DNA of 64,000 bases from Bacteroidota bacterium (GTDB lineage: Bacteria; Bacteroidota; Bacteroidia; Chitinophagales; Chitinophagaceae). Shown piece after piece: positions 8,841-16,422 of this stretch. How positions within the stretch are numbered: the first letter of the stretch is position 1; every line of letters begins with the position of its first letter. The notes beneath the pieces are model-generated. The model saw only the letters and a program-made list of their open reading frames with translations. It ran no database searches and had not been told where the DNA came from. The stretch covers positions 124,001-188,000 of the forward strand of contig JAIUNV010000006.1 of NCBI GenBank assembly GCA_020161435.1, written 5' to 3'. Both the position numbers and the translations under genes were made by a program.

Positions 8841-9185
8841 TTACTTGTTTCTGGTAAACTGTAAGGCAGCGGCCATCATTTTATTATAGTTGTTGGTGGC
8901 TTCCATTTCTGCCTGCTGTTCTTCCAGTTTCTGGCTTTTCAGTTTCAGCATCATGTTGCTCATCAATTGATTGTAAGCAATGGTGCTTTCCAGCTCGGCT
9001 TGTTGGTTTTCCAGTTCTTCCAGTTGCAGCTTCAGGCGGCGGTTTTCTTCTAATACCGTTTTGTATGCTTCTGCGGCGGCTACGGCGTGGCTGGCTTTGT
9101 GGCTGGCTACGGTTGTTGTTTTTTCAGCTTTTGCACTACCCAATCCCAGGGTCAATGCCATCAGAGAAATCATGATCGTTTTCAT
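8841..9185 (-). CDS. Exported coiled-coil miniprotein, paralog 3
   Basis: A 114-aa protein with a signal peptide ending near residue 20 (LGLGSAKAEK). A coiled coil (VLEENRRLKLQLEELENQ) leads into two copies of the 29-residue repeat (YNQLMSNMMLKL and YNKMMAAALQF). It is the best-preserved and probably first-transcribed member of the tandem trio. Its start is preceded by an AC-rich leader and an 8-bp inverted repeat. Function unknown; an abundant structural periplasmic protein is one possibility. Confidence 0.85.
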   Translation of the reverse strand: MKTIMISLMALTLGLGSAKAEKTTTVASHKASHAVAAAEAYKTVLEENRRLKLQLEELENQQAELESTIAYNQLMSNMMLKLKSQKLEEQQAEMEATNNYNKMMAAALQFTRNK

Positions 9186-9217
9186 AGTGTGTGTTTGTGT
9201 TTGTTTGATGATGTAAA

Positions 9218-9240
9218 AGTACTATACAATACATAGTACT
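9218..9240. repeat. Inverted repeat upstream of miniprotein 3
   Basis: AGTACTAT and ATAGTACT form a perfect 8-bp inverted repeat with a 7-bp spacer, 33 bp before the start at 9185. The position suits a regulator operator overlapping the promoter. Confidence 0.45.
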
Positions 9241-9396
9241 AAAATTGGCGAGTGAGGAATGGCGGCTTTTGCCTGATGAAATGCATTACGCCCATACGAA
9301 CGGCAAGCCGATCTCCGGGAATGCATACCATTAACTTTCATTAACGTATTGATTTACAGATTGTTAAATGGAGTTAACAACCTTGGGGCCCTCTGA

Positions 9397-10392
9397 CTAC
9401 AGATGGCCGAGCATTTGGTGAGCGGTAGCCACAATAGCGGGTACCTGCTGCTGGTTCATACATTTAAAATGACCCTTTGGGCAGGCAGCATACCCAATTT
9501 TGGAACAGGGGCGGCAGCGAAGGCCGGCTACTTCAAAGGAATGTTGCAAGCCAGGCTGAGTGCCAAAGTATGGTCCCATGCCCAGTGCAGGAACCGTGTT
9601 GCCCCAAATAGTAATGATGGGTTTTTGATAAGCTGCTGCTACGTGCATCAATCCTGTATCGTGGGTAATAATGAGTTTGGCTTTCCGCACCAGGTCGGCA
9701 CTTTCGTTGAGCTTAAACTTACCGCAGGCATTGTAAATTTTAATCGGGTCGATGGCGGCTATCTTGTCACCTTCGGCTTTATCCTCCGGGCCTCCTAATA
9801 ATATAATAGGATGATTGATGGCTGCGCATATTTCTTTGAGCTTATCGAGTGGGAGTTTTTTGGTAGCCAGCGCAGCCCCTATCACCAGGCCTACATACCC
9901 GGCGCTATGGCTTGTGGGTATATCATTAGTGGGTACATGGTCGGCCTTGCTAATAAAATAATCCAATCCTTTGCCATCATTTACTACACCCAGGCTGCTG
10001 ATAGTTTGCAGGTATCGGTCTACAATATGGACCGCTGGCATGCGGTTAATTTTCAAATTGGTGAGCAGCCACTTTTCAATATTCAGTTTATTGAAAGAAA
10101 AGCTTTTTACCTGCAAGCCTCTTTTTACCCGAAGGCTGCGGAGGTTATGGTGCAAATCAATTAAGTAATCGAACTGAAGGGCTTGCAGCTGTTGTATCAT
10201 TTCTCCCAAATCGTCGTTTACCAAATGCAACTGATGGATGTAGGGATTGTGTGCCAGTATAGACTTAAAAGATTGTTTGGTGAGAAAATGCACTTCGGCA
10301 TCGGGCACCTGTGTTTTTAAACAGCGGATAACGGGGGTGGTTAAAACAATATCGCCGATGGAAGAAAAACGGATGATCAGAAATTTTGCCAA
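9397..10392 (-). CDS. Glycosyltransferase family 9 (heptosyltransferase-like)
   Basis: A 331-aa GT-B enzyme related to WaaC/WaaF, which transfer heptose onto the LPS inner core on the cytoplasmic face. The N-terminal motif is FLIIRFSSIGDIVLTTP and the nucleotide-sugar-binding domain contains ITHDTGLMHVAAA and PIITIWGNT. A cysteine-rich segment (LRCRPCSKIGYAACPKG) near the C-terminus is common in the family. The start appears to be TTG at 10392: an in-frame TAA lies five codons upstream and no ATG intervenes. It fits with hldD, which makes ADP-heptose, at 41 kb. Confidence 0.9.
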   Translation of the reverse strand: MAKFLIIRFSSIGDIVLTTPVIRCLKTQVPDAEVHFLTKQSFKSILAHNPYIHQLHLVNDDLGEMIQQLQALQFDYLIDLHHNLRSLRVKRGLQVKSFSFNKLNIEKWLLTNLKINRMPAVHIVDRYLQTISSLGVVNDGKGLDYFISKADHVPTNDIPTSHSAGYVGLVIGAALATKKLPLDKLKEICAAINHPIILLGGPEDKAEGDKIAAIDPIKIYNACGKFKLNESADLVRKAKLIITHDTGLMHVAAAYQKPIITIWGNTVPALGMGPYFGTQPGLQHSFEVAGLRCRPCSKIGYAACPKGHFKCMNQQQVPAIVATAHQMLGHL

Positions 10393-10454
10393 GACGCTAT
10401 GCTTTTAAAAGGTATGTGTAGAAGTAGGGGCAACGTGCAACTGCAAAAATGATG

Positions 10455-11708
10455 CTAAGGCATCATTTCTTCTACCTCTACATAGTTCAAATCCTTGTGA
10501 AATGTTTCCTTAATCATTATAGCCGCTGCTATTGCAATGAGCATGGTGATGGCTCCGGTAATCATTCCGCCGGTTACATAATCTGTTTGAAAACGGAAAA
10601 ACTTGAACATCGGCAATATCATAATGGTAAGCATACCTCTTACCATGTTGGGTATGGTGGTAGCAGCCGTGGCCCGTATGTTGGTGCCAAACTGCTCGGC
10701 ACCCATGGTTACAAAAATGGCCCAGAAGCCCGTACCAAAACCAAGCCCGGCACAAATCCAATACATCGCATTGGCACTGCCATTCCACAGGCTGGTAAAA
10801 AAGAGTATCATAAATACAATGGTGATACCATAAAAAAGGTACAATGCTTTTTTGCGGCTCTTAAACCACTGGCTGATAAGGCCAATCAGTATATCGCCAA
10901 TAGCAATGGCTGCGTACGCAAACATGATGCTCTTGCCACTGTCGATAGGTTCTTTAATACCAAAGGCTTCGCCAAACTCTTTTGAGAAAGTAACCAAAAT
11001 GCCAATCACAAACCAGGTGGGCAAGCCAATGAGGATGGAAAGAATGTACCGCTTCAACCGCTCCGCTTTGCTAAAAAGCATAAAGAAATTACCTCGCTGC
11101 ACTTTCATGCCTTTTACTTCATGAAACATACCCGACTCAAACACACTGATGCGGAGTATAAGCAGCAAAAAGCCAAGCCCGCCACCAATAAAATAACAGG
11201 TACGCCAGCCAAAGTTTTCCTTCATAATAAAGGCCACTACGGCACCGGTTAATCCAATGCCAGCCACCAGTGAGGTAGCCACGCCGCGTTTTTCTTTTGG
11301 GGTGAGTTCGCTTACCAGTGTAATACCGGCACCCAACTCGCCTGCCAGGCCAATGCCCGCTATAAAGCGAATGATGGCATACTGATCGATTGTGGTAGCA
11401 AAGCCGTTGGCAATATTGGCCAATGAATACAAGAGGATGGAACCGAAGAGTACACTCAGCCTGCCTTTCTTATCGCCAAGCACACCCCATAGCACACCGC
11501 CAATCATGAGGCCGGCCATTTGCCAGCTGATGATCCGTTCACCATCGGTTTTAATGAGTTCGTCGGTAAGACCCAAATCTCTCAGGCTCGGCACCCGTAT
11601 GATGCTGAACAACAGCAAATCATAAATATCAACAAAGTATCCTAATGCAGCCACCAGCACCGGAATGGAAAAAATACCGGCTTGTTTGTTGGAGAGAGAA
11701 GCGTTCAC
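10455..11708 (-). CDS. MFS transporter
   Basis: A 417-aa inner-membrane permease with about 12 hydrophobic segments. The MFS loop 2-3 motif is GVLGDKKGRLSVLFGS, and an ELGAGITLVSELTPKEKRG segment follows TM4. The layout (FVDIYDLLLFSI in TM1) resembles organic-acid or sugar-acid MFS members such as the AAHS/SHS groups. The substrate cannot be read from sequence. It sits 27 nt downstream of the DedA gene on the same strand, so the two may be cotranscribed. Confidence 0.88.
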   Translation of the reverse strand: MNASLSNKQAGIFSIPVLVAALGYFVDIYDLLLFSIIRVPSLRDLGLTDELIKTDGERIISWQMAGLMIGGVLWGVLGDKKGRLSVLFGSILLYSLANIANGFATTIDQYAIIRFIAGIGLAGELGAGITLVSELTPKEKRGVATSLVAGIGLTGAVVAFIMKENFGWRTCYFIGGGLGFLLLILRISVFESGMFHEVKGMKVQRGNFFMLFSKAERLKRYILSILIGLPTWFVIGILVTFSKEFGEAFGIKEPIDSGKSIMFAYAAIAIGDILIGLISQWFKSRKKALYLFYGITIVFMILFFTSLWNGSANAMYWICAGLGFGTGFWAIFVTMGAEQFGTNIRATAATTIPNMVRGMLTIMILPMFKFFRFQTDYVTGGMITGAITMLIAIAAAIMIKETFHKDLNYVEVEEMMP

Positions 11709-11735
11709 AGCAATCAGTTTGTTAGAAATCGCAAT

Positions 11736-12713
11736 CTATTGTTTAGTTGCGGAATCTGACGGGGTTGCTGCTTTCTTTTTGCTGAAAAAAATCTTCCAGA
11801 TAACAGGCGCTGTTGTTACCAGTACAATACCTATTACAATTACTTCGAGATGAGATTTAAGATCGAAACCAAACTGGCTGAGCACAAACTTTTGCAGATA
11901 ATGGCCGGCAAACAACATGCTGAACACCCACAACAACGAACCGGTAATGTTGTAAAACATAAACTTGGGTCGGCTCATATCTACTATACCAGCAATAATG
12001 GGGGCGAATGTGCGGATGAATGGCAGGAAACGGGCACCAATAATGGCAAGGCCTCCGTGCTTTTCAAAAAAGTCGTGGGCTTCGTAGAGGTATTTCCTTT
12101 TGAAAAAGAAATTTTCTTTCCAGTGGTACATAGCCGGGCCCACTTTGCGGCCGGTCCAGTAGCCTACCATATTCCCCAAAATGCCACAGGCAGAAATCAG
12201 AATCCAAAGCAACAAGAGGTTTACCACATCGCCACCACCATGAATGGGGAATTCGGATGCGAGTTCGGTACTGTAAATACCTGCTACAAACAATAAGCTA
12301 TCGCCCGGTAAAAAGAAGCCGGCAAACAAACCTGTTTCTGCAAAAATGATGAGCAATAACAGATACAACCCACCATTAATGATGTAGAACATGGGGGTGA
12401 GCAGGTCTTGCCAGGTGAAATGTTTATTCAATGTAATCTTCTGACCATTGCTGATGTCTTTGGTGGCAATCGACAATGCATCATGATGGCTGGCTTCAAA
12501 TCGAAGGCTATCTGTTGCCGGAAATGTATCGAAGCCAATAAGGCCGATACCGTTGGTTTCCATAACGGTGCCATTCACTGTTACAGATGTGTTTTTAACG
12601 GGGCTGTATTGATTTACTACATACACCGAATCTTGCCGGGCCATGAGTGCCGGGCTAAAAACAATCATCAACACCAATGCAACGAATAATCTTTTGAGTG
12701 AGCTGAGCAACAT
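11736..12713 (-). CDS. DedA-family membrane protein with extra N-terminal domain
   Basis: DedA (SNARE-associated/VTT) proteins are inner-membrane lipid flippases/transporters. The DedA core spans about residues 105-310 and shows the re-entrant loop FAETGLFAGFFLPGDSLLFVAG and the motif ARFLPFIRTFAPIIAG with conserved Arg, Pro and Gly. Unusually, about 100 residues precede it: a signal peptide (ends ALMARQ) and a small beta-rich domain (residues ~26-98) predicted to sit in the periplasm. Typical DedA proteins are ~200-220 aa and lack this. The start is supported by the signal peptide. Confidence 0.88.
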   Translation of the reverse strand: MLLSSLKRLFVALVLMIVFSPALMARQDSVYVVNQYSPVKNTSVTVNGTVMETNGIGLIGFDTFPATDSLRFEASHHDALSIATKDISNGQKITLNKHFTWQDLLTPMFYIINGGLYLLLLIIFAETGLFAGFFLPGDSLLFVAGIYSTELASEFPIHGGGDVVNLLLLWILISACGILGNMVGYWTGRKVGPAMYHWKENFFFKRKYLYEAHDFFEKHGGLAIIGARFLPFIRTFAPIIAGIVDMSRPKFMFYNITGSLLWVFSMLFAGHYLQKFVLSQFGFDLKSHLEVIVIGIVLVTTAPVIWKIFFSKKKAATPSDSATKQ

Positions 12714-12789
12714 GAGGTATTACATTAAGGGGGCAAATTAAAGGCTTTATTACACGACGGTTTGTTAAGACCTGTTTAACTAAAACCAG

Positions 12790-14037
12790 TTATACTACCT
12801 CTACAGCTTCCTCGGCCAGTTCGCCTTCCCATTTGCTCACCACAGTGGTGGCCAATGCATTGCCCAGCACATTGGTGCCGCTTCTAAACATATCGCAGAA
12901 GTGATCGATGGGTAAAATCAATGCAATGCCTTCCACCGGAATATCGAACATGCCACAGGTAGCAGCCACTACCACCAGGCTGGCACGGGGCACACCTGCT
13001 ACGCCTTTGCTGCTCAGCATTAGCACCAACAGCATGGTAAGTTGCGTACCCAAATCGAGATGTATGCCATAGGCCTGCGCAATAAAAATGCTGGCAAATG
13101 TCATGTACATCATACTGCCATCGAGGTTGAAGGAGTAACCCAATGGCAAAATGAACGACACAATTTTATCCTTACAGCCAAAGCGTTCCAGTTCTTCGGT
13201 GAGTTTCGGAAATACTGCTTCGCTACTGGTGGTGCTAAAAGCAATAAGCATGGGCTGGCCCAAACGCTTTACCAATGGCGCCAATCTTTTACCGAGAAAA
13301 ACATATCCTACAATCAATAAAAACACCCAGAGTAAGGCAATGCCTGCCAGAAAAGCACCAAAATATTTGATGTAGACAAGCAAGATATCTAAGCCGTTGA
13401 TAGCAATGGCGGCGGCAATTGCACCAAATACACCCAATGGGGCCGTTAGCATTACATAGCCAACCATTTTCAGTACAATATGTGCCAGTACATCCAAGGC
13501 TTTAATGAGCGGTTTTGCTTTTTCGCCCATGCCGGCCATGGCTACGCCAAAAAAGATGGAGAACACCACCAGCTGTAAAATTTCGTTGGTGGCCATAGCT
13601 TCAAATACACTTTTGGGTACAATGTGCTCTACAAAATTTTGCAGCGAAAAGCCTTTGGTTTTGCCTACCACATCTGCCACGCCGCTGGCATCTACACCGG
13701 CAGGGTTCATGCCTACGCCCGGCTGCGTTACATTTACCACCAGCATGCCTATGAGCAGCGAAATAAGTGAGGCAGTTATAAACCACATCAAGGCTTTGCC
13801 ACCCACCCGGCCTACTGCCTTCAAATCGCCGAGCTTGGCAATGCCTACCACCAGTGTGCTAAATACCAATGGGGCAATTATCATTTGTACCAACCTTATA
13901 AAAATGGTAGCCAGCAACTTTATGTTGGTGCTGAAAGATTTGATGAGGTCGGTATCGGCGGTGTTGTGAATGAGAGAGCCAACCACTACACCAATTACCA
14001 TGGCGATGAGAATATAAATCGTCAGTTTGTTTTTCAT
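12790..14037 (-). CDS. Dicarboxylate/amino acid:cation symporter (DAACS)
   Basis: A 415-aa glutamate/aspartate/C4-dicarboxylate:Na+ or H+ symporter of the GltP/DctA family. Hallmarks are the serine-rich hairpin FSTTSSEAVFPKL, the TM7 motif SFNLDGSMMYMTFASIFIAQ and hairpin 2, SSKGVAGVPRASLVVVAAT. I chose ATG at 14037 over an in-frame GTG three codons upstream because MKNKLTIYILIAM starts directly at TM1. GltP versus DctA specificity cannot be decided. Confidence 0.92.
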   Translation of the reverse strand: MKNKLTIYILIAMVIGVVVGSLIHNTADTDLIKSFSTNIKLLATIFIRLVQMIIAPLVFSTLVVGIAKLGDLKAVGRVGGKALMWFITASLISLLIGMLVVNVTQPGVGMNPAGVDASGVADVVGKTKGFSLQNFVEHIVPKSVFEAMATNEILQLVVFSIFFGVAMAGMGEKAKPLIKALDVLAHIVLKMVGYVMLTAPLGVFGAIAAAIAINGLDILLVYIKYFGAFLAGIALLWVFLLIVGYVFLGKRLAPLVKRLGQPMLIAFSTTSSEAVFPKLTEELERFGCKDKIVSFILPLGYSFNLDGSMMYMTFASIFIAQAYGIHLDLGTQLTMLLVLMLSSKGVAGVPRASLVVVAATCGMFDIPVEGIALILPIDHFCDMFRSGTNVLGNALATTVVSKWEGELAEEAVEVV

Positions 14038-14537
14038 AAGTGCCACTACACTTTAAGCATGCAAAATAAAGTTGGCGTGAAAGTAAGGGTTTACACGAAA
14101 GCAAGCACGGCCAACCGTATTTGCCCTTGCCTGCCATTGGTTTTTGGCCGCCCGGCAGCATCATTTCCTCATTGGCCATTTTGCCAGCGGTGCACACCTT
14201 TTACCGTTAAAGGCCAACTGGTATTTTTCTGTGATGTACAGCACAATATATTAGTGGCAACAGGTGTTCCTTTGTGTCAGTTTGATTATAGTTATTACTC
14301 TAGTACAGAGATGGATTTTGGCTGGCGGTTTATGCGTGTTGCTATTATTTGGCTGCTGCTAGTTCAATCAGTTTTAAACTGCAGCGCATAATCATGCAAA
14401 AAAGGCTATCAACTTCAGTGTATGAAATTGGCAATTGGTCGAAATTTTTTTGGTGTGATATCGGTAATATCTACATTGCACTAAACCCTGAAAGAAGTAG
14501 TCAACAAAGGTTGAATTTCTACTACAAGAAGCCTGTC
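14038..14537. other. Divergent intergenic region, no gene seen
   Basis: About 500 bp separate the divergent symporter and LytTR genes. No plausible gene was found: the open frames have no recognisable product and poor starts. It should carry both promoters, but I could not identify a full TTTG/TAnnTTTG pair. Confidence 0.4.
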
Positions 14538-15236
14538 ATGAGTGTATTAACCTGCTATGTTGTAGACGATGATTCTGTATCTCGTCATAATCTTCGACAA
14601 TACATATCGGACAGGCCTTGCCTATGTTTAAAAGCTGAATTCGAAGAGGTGTATGTGGCAGTACAAGCTTTCCATCATCAGCCCGTACAAGTGTTGATAG
14701 TGAACAATGATATGCCGGATGCTGGCGGTGGGGCATGGTTTGAAACCTTGTTGCCCCAACCCTACATATTGCTGCTTTCATCAACACCAAAAAATCAAAT
14801 ACAGTCAAACTATATCACAGTTTTGCAAAAACCTTTAGACTCAGCCACTTTGATGCAGGCGCTTGATCAGCTCCACCAAAAAATTGAATTGGAACATGCT
14901 GCTGCTGAGTCAGGCGATACTTATATCATGGTGAGAGATCATAAAGACCTGTTGAATATCGACATCAGCGAAATAAGGTTGGTAGAAGCTTTGGGAGATT
15001 ATTTGAAGTTGCACATAAATGGGCGTTTTTATACCATCCTGAGTACCATGAAACACATGGAAGAAAAGCTCCGTTATGTTGGTTTTATAAGGGTTCACCG
15101 CAGCTATTTGGTAGCAATTTCATTTATAGAAAAGGTAGAAAACGGAGTTGTAATAGTGGGCGGCAAAAGAGTACCCGTATCGGACAGTTACAAAGCTGTG
15201 CTGATGGCTGCCATGAAATGCAAAACAATGGAGTAA
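14538..15236 (+). CDS. LytTR-family response regulator with degenerate receiver
   Basis: A 232-aa transcription regulator. Residues 1-118 form a receiver-like domain with the acidic cluster DDD at 10-12 and a Lys-Pro near the end (VLQKPL). The phospho-acceptor segment reads LIVNNDMPD, so the normal aspartate is Asn56. Residues ~130-230 are a LytTR DNA-binding domain (RLVEALGDYLKLH and FIRVHRSYLV). I chose ATG at 14538 because the receiver begins there. No histidine kinase is adjacent. It probably works without canonical phosphorylation, and could act on the surface-protein genes downstream (inference). Confidence 0.9.
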   Translation: MSVLTCYVVDDDSVSRHNLRQYISDRPCLCLKAEFEEVYVAVQAFHHQPVQVLIVNNDMPDAGGGAWFETLLPQPYILLLSSTPKNQIQSNYITVLQKPLDSATLMQALDQLHQKIELEHAAAESGDTYIMVRDHKDLLNIDISEIRLVEALGDYLKLHINGRFYTILSTMKHMEEKLRYVGFIRVHRSYLVAISFIEKVENGVVIVGGKRVPVSDSYKAVLMAAMKCKTME

Positions 15237-15259
15237 TGATTACTGCTCTAGTCTTTAGT

Positions 15260-15279
15260 ATCTCAACATTTGTTGAGAT
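15260..15279. repeat. 9-bp inverted repeat after the LytTR gene
   Basis: ATCTCAACA / TGTTGAGAT with a 2-nt centre lies 24 nt after the LytTR stop. It lacks a T-run, so it is either a weak terminator or an operator for the regulator gene downstream. Confidence 0.4.
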
Positions 15280-15526
15280 GTCATCCTCTCTATGCCCATA
15301 GGTTGCTTTATTTTTTGAAAAGTGGGCAGTTTTGTTGAAAAAATCATTCAACTCAGGCGTAGAAAATAACCGTTTCTGTTTTATCCCTTAATTTTATTGA
15401 GCCTTTTATCATTGGAAAGATACCATACAATTCCTGCCCCGATAGCGTTGGCAATTGGATAAATGCTATCAATAAGGTTTTGTCTATTGCTGCCTTCCTA
15501 CTCACATACCAGAAGATCAAACTCCC

Positions 15527-16093
15527 ATGCAACGATTACTTTCCCTCTACAACGGCACCGATATTTCCACTGCTGATTTGTTGTTTATCATGTCTAAGGT
15601 TGAACGGTTGTTTGTGAAAAAAGGGCAGTTGATAGGGGTACCAGGTGAAGTATGTGAGCAAATGTTTGTAATAGAATCAGGTCTTTTCAGGTGTTACATG
15701 GAAGAAGACGGGAAAGAATACACCCTGTTTTTTCGGCAAGAAGGGGAGATTTTGACAGACTTCAGGAGCTTTATCAGAAAAGAACCGGCACAATTATTTA
15801 TACAGGCCCTAGAAGATGCCGAGCTGTACAGGTTACAGGCAAGCCAACTTCAGGAAATATATGCCCGTGTACCTGCTATGGGGCAATTCAATCATCAAAT
15901 GCTGCAAAACTATTACGTTAGATTGCTGGATAGTTTCACCCATCTTTTTGCCGGCGATGCCAAACGGCGGTTTATCCGGTTTGCCGAACACCATGCCGAT
16001 ATTTTAAGACGTGTGCCTCAGCACATGATTGCCAACTATCTGCGCATTACTCCTACCCATTTAAGCAGGCTTAAGCGTCAGCAAATTAAGTAG
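15527..16093 (+). CDS. Crp/Fnr-family transcriptional regulator
   Basis: A 188-aa protein with an N-terminal cyclic-nucleotide-binding beta-barrel (residues ~15-115, e.g. QMFVIESGLFRCYMEEDGKEYTLFFR) and a short C-terminal helix-turn-helix (HMIANYLRITPTHLSRLKRQ). This is the compact Crp type common in Bacteroidota, and several residues that bind the cAMP phosphate are not recognisable. The ligand and targets are unknown. It lies between the LytTR gene and the giant surface proteins. Confidence 0.9.
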   Translation: MQRLLSLYNGTDISTADLLFIMSKVERLFVKKGQLIGVPGEVCEQMFVIESGLFRCYMEEDGKEYTLFFRQEGEILTDFRSFIRKEPAQLFIQALEDAELYRLQASQLQEIYARVPAMGQFNHQMLQNYYVRLLDSFTHLFAGDAKRRFIRFAEHHADILRRVPQHMIANYLRITPTHLSRLKRQQIK

Positions 16094-16422
16094 TACAAGT
16101 GAGGGTTATACACATTCTGACGGGTACTGTGAAAAACTTCCCCGCCAGAGTATGTACATTATACACAAATTTGCTATCACGGCCGCGAAATGGTAGGCCG
16201 GTTTACCCTACACCCACATCTGTGCTGCCTTTTGCAGCAAATGCACAATCTTTTGTAAGCTTCTTTTTTTACTGTTCATCTCTCAATGGTATTGCTTCAG
16301 CAATAGCACTTTATGAGAGACTAGAGTCTTGACTCGTTGTTGTATGGTGAAATGAAAGCTGGCAAAGAAAGTGGCGACCCTTTATAATACCCTATAAAGT
16401 CACACAGATAAAACTACATCCT
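16094..16422. other. Intergenic region with nested hairpins
   Basis: No gene is seen. Two structures stand out: TGCTGC/GCAGCA (16223-16239), and a nested hairpin in which CTCTCA/TGAGAG (16280-16285 with 16314-16319) encloses TATTGC/GCAATA (16290-16305). The region should contain the promoter of the 936-aa surface protein and may carry regulator sites. Confidence 0.4.

Noticed and set aside
13885..14391. Plus-strand open frame of 168 codons antisense to the symporter and into the gap
   Set aside because: Mostly antisense to the symporter gene, with no recognisable product or leader.
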